A DNA stretch of 41,544 nt from Opitutaceae bacterium (GCA_023269585.1 JAHFTC010000026.1:1-41544), one strand, 5' to 3'; counted from the first letter of the stretch, positions 7,371 through 16,202 are shown. Translations and numbers: made by a program. Notes: a model not told the origin generated them from the letters alone.

Positions 7371-7687
7371 GGGAGCTGCCCTACCCCGTTTTTGGGAGAA
7401 GCTACCGGTTGCCCAGGCTCGCTGAACGTAGGAAATTGCCGCCATGCAAAAGTCGACGGGATCACTCACTGCGCCGGCTGCGCAATCCGAGGGATTGGCA
7501 GGCCGCCGATTCGCCAAAGCCAAGCCCATCGCCGCCCGGTTGGGGATCTGCACGCGGACGCTCTTCCGTTGGGCAGACGCCGGCATGATCGCCCGCCACA
7601 AGATTAACGCCCGTGTCGTCCTCTTCGACGAGGCCGAGGTGGCCGCGTTGATCGACTCCGCCCGCATCGGATAAGGCTGGCACTGGC
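7371..7687. repeat. Direct repeat, copy 2 (contains a helix-turn-helix gene)
   Basis: Second copy of the 317-bp segment at 5046-5362, same orientation. In both copies the bases before the ATG can be read as a peptide resembling GAALPxFxExLPxAxxR in the same frame, but here that frame is closed by a stop before the ATG. Confidence 0.85.
7444..7674 (+). CDS. Small helix-turn-helix DNA-binding protein (AlpA/HTH_17-like), copy 2
   Basis: This is a 76-residue near-twin of the protein at 5119-5349, with the same helix-turn-helix (AARLGICTRTLFRWADAGMI). Codon differences between the genes within the shared core are silent (for example GCC/GCA, ATC/ATT, CGC/CGT, GTA/GTC, GCG/GCC) apart from one Pro/Ser. 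Both copies therefore appear to have been kept under purifying selection, or were homogenised by gene conversion. It follows the AbiEii-type toxin by about 120 bp on the same strand. Whether it regulates that operon or serves a mobile element is not shown by the sequence. Confidence 0.75.
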   Translation: MQKSTGSLTAPAAQSEGLAGRRFAKAKPIAARLGICTRTLFRWADAGMIARHKINARVVLFDEAEVAALIDSARIG

Positions 7688-7701
7688 AACGCGGCAAACC
7701 A

Positions 7702-7809
7702 CTGGTGGGGCAACTGGCGGGGTGACTGGCAGGGTGACTGGCGGGGTGGCTTGCCCTGCGACTTCACCCGTGACTCGCCCGGTGACTTATCCGGTCACTT
7801 TTGCACCCA
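7702..7809. repeat. Degenerate 12-bp tandem repeat, nine units
   Basis: Nine consecutive 12-mers of the form CTggcgGGGTGA run from 7702 to 7809: the first four are close (CTGGCGGGGTGA, CTGGCAGGGTGA) and the later ones diverge (CTCGCCCGGTGA, CTTATCCGGTCA). One frame reads as repeating tetrapeptides such as DWQG/DWRG/DSPG/DLSG, but no credible start codon precedes it. Confidence 0.7.
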
Positions 7810-8183
7810 CTGCGCCAAAGGCCTTTTCGGGCCGGTGCCGCAGAGTCATCACAAAACCATCGGTGACGGCCTCCGAAACGCTTCGCTAGAACGGGGAATG
7901 GCAGGGAGCCAACACCCGCAGGGCCACATCGCGCGGAAAGGAGAGCACACGATCGACCTTGGCGCCGTCATCGACCGCCTACGCGGGCGCCACCGGCTCT
8001 TCACTCCGCTGTTGTGGCTTCGCTGCGAGCCGCTGCCGGCCGCTACGGCTGTCCCGACAGGTTCAACGCGCCCCCACGACCAGGCCCAAGGCAGACCGGA
8101 GCACCAATGGGCATTTCAGGACTCGAAAAACCGGACAGAAACCGGACAGACAAATTTTTCGTGTCCTCATCCCTGAAAATCAA
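7810..8183. other. Gene-free stretch between island cargo and tRNA-Asn
   Basis: Two plus-strand frames cross this stretch but both lack a good start, a ribosome site or any recognisable domain. There is a short direct repeat, AACCGGACAGA-like, near 8129-8150. This would be the expected place for an attachment site, but no copy of the tRNA 3' end was found elsewhere in the window. Confidence 0.4.
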
Positions 8184-8215
8184 AAACCTCTGAACCCTTT
8201 CGGATTCAGAGGTTT
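8184..8215 (-). terminator. Intrinsic terminator of the tRNA-Asn gene
   Basis: AAACCTCTGAA (8184-8194) and TTCAGAGGTTT (8205-8215) form a perfect 11-bp stem with a 10-nt loop. On the minus strand it lies just after the tRNA 3' end and is followed by a T run. Confidence 0.85.
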
Positions 8216-8220
8216 GAAAT

Positions 8221-8295
<75 letters not shown>

Positions 8296-8454
8296 GTGGC
8301 AGAAAGGTTCGCTAGCACAGGGCCGCGCGCGCGCTTGTCAACACTCCGATTCGGCTCTCGAAGAAAAACGCCCGGCCGAGCGGCCTCCCGCGTGGCGCCG
8401 CCGCGGAAATAGCCTTGAGCCGTCCCGCGTGCACCGCGATTTTCGCCGCCCCGC

Positions 8455-9939
8455 ATGAAGATCCTGATGGTCACCCCCGAGCTGGACCCCTTTGTCAAAG
8501 TCGGCGGTCTGGGCGACATGGTCGGCGCCCTCGCCAAACAGCTCGCCCGCCAAGGCCACGACGTGCGGTGCGTCGTCCCGCTCTACGGCTCGGTCAAGCG
8601 CGTCGGCCGCTGGGAAGCCCGTCCGCACCCCCTCGGCGCCGATCTCGCCGGCGGCCCCGAGTTCGCCCGCGTGTGGGAAACCGTCGTCCCCGGCTCCGAG
8701 GCCAGGGCCTACTTCCTCGAGCACGAGCGTTTCTTCAGCCGCCCCGAGGTCTACTCCAACGCCGCCGGCAGCTTCCCCGACAACGACAAGCGCTTCACCT
8801 TCTTCGGCCGCGCCGCCCTCAACCTCTGTCTCCAACTCGGTTGGACGCCGGACGTGGTGCATTGCCACGACTGGACCTGCGGTTTCGTCCCGGTGTGGCT
8901 CAACACCACCGACCGCGAAGGCCCGCTCGGCCGCTGCGCCACCGTCTTCACCATCCACAATCTGGAACACCAGGGCTACTGCCACCGCCACGCCCTCGCC
9001 TACGCCAAACTCCCGGAACGGCTCTTCACCGCCGACAACGTCGAGTCCTGCGGCGCCGTGAACCTGATGAAGGCCGGCCTCTACCACAGCACGAAGATCA
9101 CCACCGTCAGCCCAACCTACGCCCGCGAGATTCAGACGCCCGCCTTCGGTTTCGGCCTCGACCACGTGCTGCGCTTCCGCGCCGGCGACCTCATCGGCAT
9201 CCTCAACGGCATCGACACCGAGGCCTGGGATCCCGCCTCCGACCCGCACCTGCCCGCCGCCTTCGACCTCTCCGCCATCGACCCGGGCAAGGCCGCCTGC
9301 AAAGCCGCGCTCCAACGCGAGCTCGGCCTCGACGTCGATCCGCGCAAGCCCGTCTTCGGCGTCGTCTCCCGCCTCTTCCGGCAAAAGGGCCTCGACCTGC
9401 TCTGCGAGGTGCTGCCCTCCATCGTCACCAACATGCAGGCACAGTTCGCCATCCTCGGCACCGGCGATGCCGACCTCGAGGACGACCTGCGCCGCACCGC
9501 CTGGGAATTCCCCGGCCGCGTGGGCCTGAAACTCGCCTTCGACAACCGTCTCGCCCACCTCATTCAGGGCGGCTCCGATTTCTTCGTCATGCCCAGCCGC
9601 ACCGAGCCCTGCGGACTTACCCAGCTCTACGCGATGCGCTACGGTTCGCTCCCCGTCGCCCGCGCCACCGGCGGGCTCGTGGACACGATCGAGCAGTATC
9701 ACGAGGGGACCAGCACGGGCACCGGCTTCCTCTTCCACCGCGCCGACGAGAACGCCGTCTACCACACCATCGGCTGGGCCAACGCCACCTACTACGACCG
9801 TCCCGAGGAGTTCGCCGCCCTGCGCGCCAACGCCATGGCCCGCGACTTTTCCTGGACCGGATCGGCCGACCGCTACGCCCAAGTTTACGGGTGGGCGATG
9901 GCCGCCCGCCAGTCCGCGTTCGCGCCGAAGAGCGCCTGA
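8455..9939 (+). CDS. glgA: Glycogen synthase (ADP-glucose type, GT5)
   Basis: Transfers glucose from ADP-glucose to the non-reducing end of alpha-1,4-glucan in glycogen synthesis. The 494-residue protein shows the GT5 hallmarks: N-terminal KVGGLGDMVGALAKQLA (ADP-glucose binding, K15-D21), HCHDWTCGFVP at about residue 137, TIHNLEHQG, and the C-terminal SRTEPCGLTQLYAMRYG at about 381 with the catalytic Glu. The end contains the usual FSWTGSADRYAQVY. Start and length are typical. No other glycogen genes are adjacent; a CBS-domain gene follows after 144 bp on the same strand. Confidence 0.96.
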   Translation: MKILMVTPELDPFVKVGGLGDMVGALAKQLARQGHDVRCVVPLYGSVKRVGRWEARPHPLGADLAGGPEFARVWETVVPGSEARAYFLEHERFFSRPEVYSNAAGSFPDNDKRFTFFGRAALNLCLQLGWTPDVVHCHDWTCGFVPVWLNTTDREGPLGRCATVFTIHNLEHQGYCHRHALAYAKLPERLFTADNVESCGAVNLMKAGLYHSTKITTVSPTYAREIQTPAFGFGLDHVLRFRAGDLIGILNGIDTEAWDPASDPHLPAAFDLSAIDPGKAACKAALQRELGLDVDPRKPVFGVVSRLFRQKGLDLLCEVLPSIVTNMQAQFAILGTGDADLEDDLRRTAWEFPGRVGLKLAFDNRLAHLIQGGSDFFVMPSRTEPCGLTQLYAMRYGSLPVARATGGLVDTIEQYHEGTSTGTGFLFHRADENAVYHTIGWANATYYDRPEEFAALRANAMARDFSWTGSADRYAQVYGWAMAARQSAFAPKSA

Positions 9940-10083
9940 GGTCCAGGCGGCGCGATCGCTTCGCCGACCGTACCTCTGCGCGAAACGGGCCTCCCCCGCT
10001 GTGCCCGGCCGGCTGGTGCCGGCTTTCCCGCCGGGCGACTTGCGCACCGGGGTATCCGGCTTAGGCTTCCGCGCCTTACCCCG

Positions 10084-10527
10084 ATGAAGATCCCGATCTC
10101 CGCGCTGATCGCGCAAAAGGATCCCGTTGTGCATTCCGTCCCCGTCTCGGCCTCCGCGCAGGTTGCGGCCGAAGCGATGGCGCAGCACCGCGTCGGGTGC
10201 GTGGTCGTCCTCGACGGTGATCATCTCGTCGGCATCTTCACCGAGCGCGATGTGCTCACCCGGGTCGTCGCCGCCGGCTTGGATGCGCGCACGACCCCGG
10301 TCTCCCGGGTCATGTCGCCCCAGCCGCTCACCGTCGCCCCCTCCCTCCCGCTCGAAAAGGCGATGGCCCTCATCTCCGAAAAGCGGATGCGTCACCTGCC
10401 CGTGCTCGACGCCGGCCGTCTCGTCGGCCTCGTCTCCATCGGCGATCTCAACAAGTGGGTCGTCGAGCACCTCCAATACGAGGCGGACACCCTGCGTAGT
10501 TACATTTCGGGACAGTACCCCGGCTGA
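10084..10527 (+). CDS. CBS-domain pair protein
   Basis: A stand-alone 147-residue protein made of two CBS motifs, about residues 12-68 and 78-135. The repeats show the typical DGDHLVGIFTERDVLTRV and DAGRLVGLVSIGDLNKWVV segments. CBS pairs bind adenine nucleotides and act as energy sensors; free-standing ones often modulate unknown partners. It has the same strand and spacing as glgA before it and the GreA/B-like gene after it, so co-transcription is possible but not shown. Confidence 0.9.
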   Translation: MKIPISALIAQKDPVVHSVPVSASAQVAAEAMAQHRVGCVVVLDGDHLVGIFTERDVLTRVVAAGLDARTTPVSRVMSPQPLTVAPSLPLEKAMALISEKRMRHLPVLDAGRLVGLVSIGDLNKWVVEHLQYEADTLRSYISGQYPG

Positions 10528-10633
10528 CCCCTCCCCGGGCCGGCGTGTCCCGCCCCAGCCTTCCCGCCCCATCGTTCCGTAAACCCGTGCGCCCGCTCCG
10601 CCCCGCCGGAGGCCGCCATCAACCCCTCGCATC

Positions 10634-11107
10634 GTGAACAAGAAACAACTCGTCGAGTCGATCATCCGTCACCTGTCCACCGAGATGGAGCTCATCGCCC
10701 ACGCGGCCAAGTCGGCGCACGACGAGGCCACCCACGACGAGGAGCTGCACAAGAACCAGTTCGAGACTCCCGGCCTCGAAACCTCCGTGCTCGCCGAGGG
10801 CCAGGTCAAGGTCGCGGCCGAGCTGCGCGAAGCCGTCGAGGCGTTCCGCGCCCTCCCCCTCCACGACTTCGCCCCGGACGAGGCGATCGGCAGCAGCGCG
10901 CTGGTCGAGACGGAGGTCGAGGGGGAAAAGAGCCTCTATTTCGTGGGCCCCAAAGCGGGCGGGCTCGAGGTCGAACTCGACGCCGTCACCGTGTTCGTCA
11001 TCACGCCCCACTCGCCCCTCGGCGCCCAGCTCATCGGTCGACGGAGCGGCGAGCTGCTCCCGTCGGTGGCCGGCCGCCCGCCAGTGCGCCTGGTCTCGGT
11101 GCAGTGA
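10634..11107 (+). CDS. GreA/GreB C-terminal-domain-like protein
   Basis: A 157-residue protein. The C-terminal part (FVITPHSPLGAQLIGRRSGE, about residues 118-137) resembles the FKBP-like C-terminal domain of GreA/GreB/Rnk factors, which bind RNA polymerase. The N-terminal helical part (NKKQLVESIIRHLSTEM through AAELREAVEAFRALP) could form a Gre-like coiled coil, with many acidic residues (HDEATHDEELHKN). It begins with GTG at 10634. The genuine greA is expected elsewhere, so this looks like a Gre-like paralogue that may modulate polymerase. The gene converges on the histidine kinase gene with only 13 bp between stops. Confidence 0.65.
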   Translation: MNKKQLVESIIRHLSTEMELIAHAAKSAHDEATHDEELHKNQFETPGLETSVLAEGQVKVAAELREAVEAFRALPLHDFAPDEAIGSSALVETEVEGEKSLYFVGPKAGGLEVELDAVTVFVITPHSPLGAQLIGRRSGELLPSVAGRPPVRLVSVQ

Positions 11108-11120
11108 TCGCTCCGGCGCG

Positions 11121-14100
11121 TCACACCGACTGGCCCTCCGCCAGTTCGGCCAGCCCGGTTCCCGCGCCGCACCGCCGCACGATGGCGTTGTAGATCGCCT
11201 CGGGCGTCACCGGTTTGCTCACGTAGTCGTCCATGCCCGCGGCCCGGCACAACTCGGCGTCGCCCGCGATGGCGTTGGCCGTCAGGGCCACGATCACCGG
11301 TTGGCGAAATTCCGCCGGCATTTCCGCCCGGATACGACGAGTCGCCTCGAGGCCGTCGACCTCGGGCATCTGCACATCCATGAAGATGAGATCGAACGCA
11401 CCGGTGGTGGCGGCGCGCACCGCCTCGGTGCCGTTGCCCACCGCCAGCGCGCGGTAGCCCAGCCGTTCGAGCAACCGGAGCGCCACCTTCCGGTTCACCG
11501 GATTGTCCTCGGCGAGCAGCACCCGCAGCGGCAGGCGTTCGCCCAACGCCAACGGCCGCACCGGCACCGGCACCACGGCCCGCCCAGCGGCGACGCCCGG
11601 GGCGGCCGGATCGCCCGCCACTGCCGCCGGCGCCACCGCCGCAGCGATACGATCGAGCAAGGGCAGGCGCCGCAACGGTTTCAACGCGAAGGCGCGCACC
11701 CCCGCGGCCGCCAGCTCCTCGCGGGGCGGCACCTGGCTCGTCACGGTCGTGAGCACCAGCGGCACCGGTGCCTGCGGGAAGAGCGCCCGCAACAACGCCG
11801 CCGCGGCGAAACCCTCGCCGTCGGGCAACGAATGGTCCGCGACGACCACGTCCGGCGGCTGCGCACCGGTCAGTCCCTCGCGGGCCGCCGCCAACGAATC
11901 GAAGCACCGCACGATGCAACCGTCGCGTTCGAGCACCTGCACGATGAAGCGCTGGGCGACCGGATCATCGTCGATGACCACCGCGCGATGGCCCACGGAC
12001 CGCTGGTGGGGTTCGTTCGCCCCGGACTCCTCCGGGGCCGCCGGGGTTTCGATCGTGAAATGGAAAACGGAGCCGCCCTCCGGCCGGCTGTGCACCCCGA
12101 TGCTCCCGCCCATCAACGCGACCAGCCGCTGGCAGATCGCCAACCCCAGGCCGGTGCCGCCGTAGCGCCGCGAGATGGACGAGTCGACCTGGCTGAACGG
12201 CTGGAACAGCGAGTCCATCCGCTCCGCCGGAATGCCGATTCCGGAATCCGTCACGGTGAACACCAGCTGGCCGTCCGTCTCGCCGGGGCGCACCTCCACC
12301 GAGACGCGCCCGGCGGGGGTGAACTTCACCGCGTTGCCCACGAGGTTCACCAGCACCTGGCGCAGGCGCACGCGGTCGCCCACGATCGCGTCCGGCACTC
12401 CCGGCGCGATCCAGTACGAGAGCTCGAGCCGCTTCGTCCCCGCGGCGACCGCAAAAAGCTCGAGCGCCTCCTCCACGCAGTCGGCCGTGTCGAATGGATA
12501 CCGCTCCAGCTCGAGCCGGCCCGACTCGACCTTCGAGAAATCGAGGATGTCGTTGACGATCGTGAGCAACGCGTCGCCCGACTCGTGGATCGTGCGCACC
12601 CAGTCGGCCTGGTCCGCCGTGAGCGGCGAATCGAGCAGCAGGCGGGCCAGGCCGAGCACCCCGTTCATCGGCGTGCGGATCTCATGGCTCATCGAGGCGA
12701 GAAACTCGGATTTCGCCCGCGTCGCGGCCTCGGCCTGCGCCTTCGCCTCGCGCAGCCCCTGCTCGAATCCGATCCGCGCCGTGATGTCGTGGAAGACCGC
12801 GATGTAGCGGACAATCTCGCCGCGCTCCCCGGGCACGGGGTGGATGTCGCCCTGGACGTGGAACACCCGGGCGTTGCGCGCGATCGTCGCGAGCGCGACG
12901 TGCGCGGGCAATCGCCGCACAAACGCCTCCCGCAACGGCGCGAAGTCGATCGCCTCGCCCGGCGGCGGTGGCAGCAGGTCGGTCAGCGCCCGGCCCGCCG
13001 CGTCGGCGGCCGGGCAACCCATCCGGCTGCTGAAGCTGTCGTTGATCCACTCCACCGCGCCGTTGGCGTCGGTGATGACCACCCAGTTGTCGGTGAGGCT
13101 CGCCACCGTGGCGAGTTTGCGGGCCTCGGCCTGGCTGGCGCGCAGCGCCTCCTCGGCCAACCGGCGGGAGGTGCTGTCCTGGAACGTCCCGACGATCCGG
13201 CGCGGCGCCCCGTCGGGCCCAAACGCCACGGCCTTCGCCCGTTCGAGGATCCACCGCCACTCACCGGCGCCATTCCGTACCCGATACTCCACTTCACGGT
13301 AACCGGGCCGCGGCCCGCGCTGGAACTCGCGCCGCACCGCATTCGCGTCCTCCGGATGCACCAGCCCGTCCCACTGCGCAAGACGCGTCAGCGCCTCGGT
13401 CGGCGGCCGGCCGAGCAGCCGGCCCACCCCCGCGCTGAACGCCGCCTCCCCCGTCACCAGATCCGCGTCGAAAATCCCCACTTGGCCGGCGTCGAGCGCC
13501 AGGCTCAGGCGCGCCTCGCTCGCCTTGAGGTTCTGCTCCACCTTCCGGCGTTCCCGGTCCTCCGCCGTGAGCCGCGCGGCCACCCGCTCCGCCTGCAGCT
13601 CCCGCCAGCGCGCCTTCTGCGCGAGATCGACGATCAGCCCGAGCAGGAGCGCGAGCCCCAACCCCGAGCCGAGCACGGTCCACGATTGGCCGGCGCGCGC
13701 CGGAGCGTCCAGCACCAGCCGCACCTGCACGCCGCGCACGTCGTATTCACGATCCAAATCAGAAGGCGCTTCCCCGCGCGGCGGGATCCGGCCGTGGATC
13801 GCACTCTCGCCCAGCGCAAGGCCCACGCCCTCGAGTGACCCGTCGGTCAGGCGCTGCCGTCCGCGCGCCGCCCATTCCTCGGCGTCGACCTCGGCCAGCA
13901 GGAACCCGTCGCCCCGGCCAAACGGGGCGCACAACACCACGGTGGGCCGGCCGTCGGCGCCCGCGACCGGCGCCAGCGCCCCGATCCGCCCGGAGGCACG
14001 CGCCGTCTCGCACAACGCCACCCCGCGCGGATCAGCGGGCGCGCCAACCGCGGCTACGCCCACCATCCCGCTCCGTGTCCACCCCCGCGTCGTGCGGCAG

Positions 14101-15011
14101 CCATCGTCGAACCATTCCAGCCGGCGCACTGCCGGAAAATCCTGCATCAGGCCGTTCACGTCCCCTTCGCGCAGGCGCGGCGAATATTCGTCGCCCCAGC
14201 TTTCGTGGGTGGCGATACGGCCCAGCGCCCGCTGCACGCCGTCCAGCTCGGCCGTGAGGGCCGCGACCAGCGCGTTCGCCCGCAGCTCCATCGCGGCATG
14301 GTCCTCGGCGTGTTCCCGACGCAGCATCGCCCCCCACACCACCAGGGTCGCCGCCACGCAACCGAGCATGAACGGCGCCGGCAGCCAACGCACCGGCCCC
14401 GCTCGGTCCACGCGTTCCTCGACCGCCAGCGCCAACAGCCCGACGCCCAGCACCACGAAACCCAACGCCAGCGGCAGCGGCATGGGCCGGTCGAACCCGA
14501 GTGTCGTCGCCGCGGCCAATCCGGTCGCATGCCCCAGCGCCACCGCCAAGCCCACCGCGCCCAGCGTCGCGCCCGCACCGGCCAGCGCGTACATGCTCCG
14601 CGGGGTCGGCACCCGCCGCGCCGCCGCCGCGAGCGCCGCGCCGGCCAGCACGAAACCGACCGCCACCACCGGCCCCAGCGCCGCGGGCGAGGCCGCCCCT
14701 GTCGCCACGCCGTAAACACGGGCCATGAGCCACTCGACCAGGCCCCACCCGCCGGCCAGACCCGGCAGCGCCGCCAACACCGCCCAGCGCCGCCCCAGCC
14801 GGTCGCGACCGAGCAGCGCGAGCGCGAACAACATCAGCGCCAACGCCCCGAGGGGCGGCACCGTCCCGCCCGCCACGCCCCAGTCGATGAGCGCCTGGCT
14901 CCCGTTGAACCACCCGGCCAGAATGCTCGCGCCGAGCGGGAGCAGGACGAGGGCCGCCACGATGGGCAGATGGTGGAGCAGCGTGAATCGTTGGGGTTTC
15001 TCCGGCTTCAC
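11121..15011 (-). CDS. Hybrid sensor histidine kinase with two PAS and two receiver domains
   Basis: A membrane-bound orphan hybrid kinase of 1296 residues. Order: several transmembrane helices (about residues 10-235), an extracytoplasmic CHASE-like segment, and one further membrane helix near 440. Two PAS domains follow (about 500-620 and 630-750), then HisKA with SHEIRTPMNG (phospho-His about 776) and an HATPase with VNLVGNAVKF, DSGIGIP and GGTGLGLAI. The first receiver has D1059 (VVVADHSLPDG) and the second D1212 (LIFMDVQMPEVDG) with a late K (YVSKP). Both receivers keep their key residues. GTG 15011 was chosen because membrane helices begin just after it; an ATG at 15212 would add 67 arginine-rich residues and run into the divergent proC start. 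No response-regulator gene is adjacent, so output partner and signal are unknown. Confidence 0.93.
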   Translation of the reverse strand: MKPEKPQRFTLLHHLPIVAALVLLPLGASILAGWFNGSQALIDWGVAGGTVPPLGALALMLFALALLGRDRLGRRWAVLAALPGLAGGWGLVEWLMARVYGVATGAASPAALGPVVAVGFVLAGAALAAAARRVPTPRSMYALAGAGATLGAVGLAVALGHATGLAAATTLGFDRPMPLPLALGFVVLGVGLLALAVEERVDRAGPVRWLPAPFMLGCVAATLVVWGAMLRREHAEDHAAMELRANALVAALTAELDGVQRALGRIATHESWGDEYSPRLREGDVNGLMQDFPAVRRLEWFDDGCRTTRGWTRSGMVGVAAVGAPADPRGVALCETARASGRIGALAPVAGADGRPTVVLCAPFGRGDGFLLAEVDAEEWAARGRQRLTDGSLEGVGLALGESAIHGRIPPRGEAPSDLDREYDVRGVQVRLVLDAPARAGQSWTVLGSGLGLALLLGLIVDLAQKARWRELQAERVAARLTAEDRERRKVEQNLKASEARLSLALDAGQVGIFDADLVTGEAAFSAGVGRLLGRPPTEALTRLAQWDGLVHPEDANAVRREFQRGPRPGYREVEYRVRNGAGEWRWILERAKAVAFGPDGAPRRIVGTFQDSTSRRLAEEALRASQAEARKLATVASLTDNWVVITDANGAVEWINDSFSSRMGCPAADAAGRALTDLLPPPPGEAIDFAPLREAFVRRLPAHVALATIARNARVFHVQGDIHPVPGERGEIVRYIAVFHDITARIGFEQGLREAKAQAEAATRAKSEFLASMSHEIRTPMNGVLGLARLLLDSPLTADQADWVRTIHESGDALLTIVNDILDFSKVESGRLELERYPFDTADCVEEALELFAVAAGTKRLELSYWIAPGVPDAIVGDRVRLRQVLVNLVGNAVKFTPAGRVSVEVRPGETDGQLVFTVTDSGIGIPAERMDSLFQPFSQVDSSISRRYGGTGLGLAICQRLVALMGGSIGVHSRPEGGSVFHFTIETPAAPEESGANEPHQRSVGHRAVVIDDDPVAQRFIVQVLERDGCIVRCFDSLAAAREGLTGAQPPDVVVADHSLPDGEGFAAAALLRALFPQAPVPLVLTTVTSQVPPREELAAAGVRAFALKPLRRLPLLDRIAAAVAPAAVAGDPAAPGVAAGRAVVPVPVRPLALGERLPLRVLLAEDNPVNRKVALRLLERLGYRALAVGNGTEAVRAATTGAFDLIFMDVQMPEVDGLEATRRIRAEMPAEFRQPVIVALTANAIAGDAELCRAAGMDDYVSKPVTPEAIYNAIVRRCGAGTGLAELAEGQSV

Positions 15012-15192
15012 TGTCTGCGCTTTCTGGAGTCTGCCCCGCACCGACGCAACCGGTTTCCCCTGCCTTCGTCTTGGCCCGGCTGGGGCAGCCACCGGCTGCA
15101 CGCCGCGGCGCTCCCCAAAAACTCCTGCACTTGCCCCCGCCCAGACTCCCCCTCCTACTCGTCTCGCCGTTCCGCGGCGTCCCGCCGCCCTT

Positions 15193-15226
15193 CCGCCATC
15201 CGTCGTCCGCAATCCGCCGTCCCATC
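15193..15226. repeat. Heptanucleotide array ending at the proC start codon
   Basis: Consecutive 7-mers CCGCCAT, CCGTCGT, CCGCAAT, CCGCCGT and CCCATCA run to base 15226-15227, directly against the proC ATG. The periodicity is exact although the units vary. Confidence 0.65.
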
Positions 15227-16033
15227 ATGCCTCGCATCTCCTTCCTCGGTTCCGGCAACATGGCCTCCGCCATCGTCGCCGGCGTGCTCAACCAGAAGGT
15301 CGCCGCCGTCGCCGACCTCGCCTGCCTCGGCGGCAACGATCCCACCGGCGCCGCCCTTTCCGCGCGCACCGGGATCCGCCTCGCCCAGGACGTCGTTGAT
15401 CTCTGCGCCGGCACCGATGCCGTCGTCGTCGCCTTCAAGCCCCAGAACCTCGCCGACGCCGACCCGCGGCTCGCCGAGGCCACGCGCGGCAAGCTCGTCA
15501 TCTCCATCCTCGCCGGCAAGAAGCTCGCGACCCTCGCGCAAGCGTTCCCGCACGCCCGTGCCCTGGTGCGCGCCATGCCCAACACCCCCGGCGCGATCGG
15601 CGCCGGCATCACCGGCTGGTGCAGCCTCGCCCCGCTCTCCGACGCCGACCGCGCCATCGCACTCGGCGTACTCGGCGCGTTGGGCGTCGTGCACGCGTTC
15701 CCCGAGGAGATGATGGACTCCGTCACCGCGCTCGGCGGCAGCGGCCCGGGCTTCGTCTTCGAGTTCGCCGCCGCGCTGCGCGAGGCCGGCGTGGCCGCCG
15801 GCTTCACCCGCGAACTCGCCGCCGAATTCGCCACGGAGGTCCTCCTCGGCTCCGCCAAGCTCCTCAAGCAGACCGGCGAGGACGCCGACGTCCTCCGCGA
15901 CCGCGTGACCTCGCCCAAGGGCACCACGTACGCCGGCCTGGAAGCGATGAAGTCCGCGAATTTTCGCGACACGATGCGCGCCACCATCCTCGCCGCCCGC
16001 GACCGCGGCATCGAGCTCGCGAAGGGCAGCTGA
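15227..16033 (+). CDS. proC: Pyrroline-5-carboxylate reductase
   Basis: Catalyses the NAD(P)H-dependent last step of proline synthesis. The 268-residue protein has the N-terminal Rossmann motif ISFLGSGNMASAIVAG, the RAMPNTPGAIGAGI segment at about residue 108, the conserved GGSGPGFVFEFAAALREAG, and the C-terminal DRVTSPKGTTYAGL, all typical of ProC. The start MPRISFLG at 15227 places the first strand at the N-terminus as in the family; an in-frame extension upstream is low-complexity. No Shine-Dalgarno is visible because a heptamer array abuts the start. It is divergent from the histidine kinase. Confidence 0.95.
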   Translation: MPRISFLGSGNMASAIVAGVLNQKVAAVADLACLGGNDPTGAALSARTGIRLAQDVVDLCAGTDAVVVAFKPQNLADADPRLAEATRGKLVISILAGKKLATLAQAFPHARALVRAMPNTPGAIGAGITGWCSLAPLSDADRAIALGVLGALGVVHAFPEEMMDSVTALGGSGPGFVFEFAAALREAGVAAGFTRELAAEFATEVLLGSAKLLKQTGEDADVLRDRVTSPKGTTYAGLEAMKSANFRDTMRATILAARDRGIELAKGS

Positions 16034-16190
16034 GGCGACCCGGCGTCCATCGGCCGGCCTATCGGAGACCGGGCGATGATCTTCCTGCACGGTGCGACCG
16101 CCCAGCCCACACCCCCGAGATAGAAGCCTACGCCGCACGGGTGAATCGCGCCCTTAGCGCTGAACTGGAAAAACGCCCGCCCCTCGCAAC

Positions 16191-16197
16191 AAGGAGG
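16191..16197 (+). promoter_or_regulatory. Strong Shine-Dalgarno for the EI24/CysZ-type gene
   Basis: AAGGAGG lies 5 nt before GTG 16203. It is one of the few strong ribosome sites in the window and fixes the GTG start. Confidence 0.85.
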
Positions 16198-16202
16198 ACT
16201 GA

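Noticed and set aside
5046-7687. Interpretation of the flanking direct repeats as insertion-sequence copies
   Set aside because: No transposase, no terminal inverted repeats and no target duplication; the repeat carries only a small DNA-binding protein.
7751-8176. A 141-codon plus-strand frame between the second HTH gene and the tRNA
   Set aside because: Starts at a TTG inside the 12-bp repeat, has no ribosome site or domain and ends next to the tRNA terminator; reported only as a gene-free stretch.
8338-10665. A 775-codon open frame on the minus strand across glgA and the CBS gene
   Set aside because: It is antisense to glgA and the CBS gene, has low-complexity Gly/Ala/Arg/Glu composition and no domain; such shadows are common in GC-rich DNA.
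11301-13838. An 845-codon plus-strand open frame inside the histidine kinase gene
   Set aside because: Arg/His/Gln-rich shadow of the well-supported kinase on the other strand.
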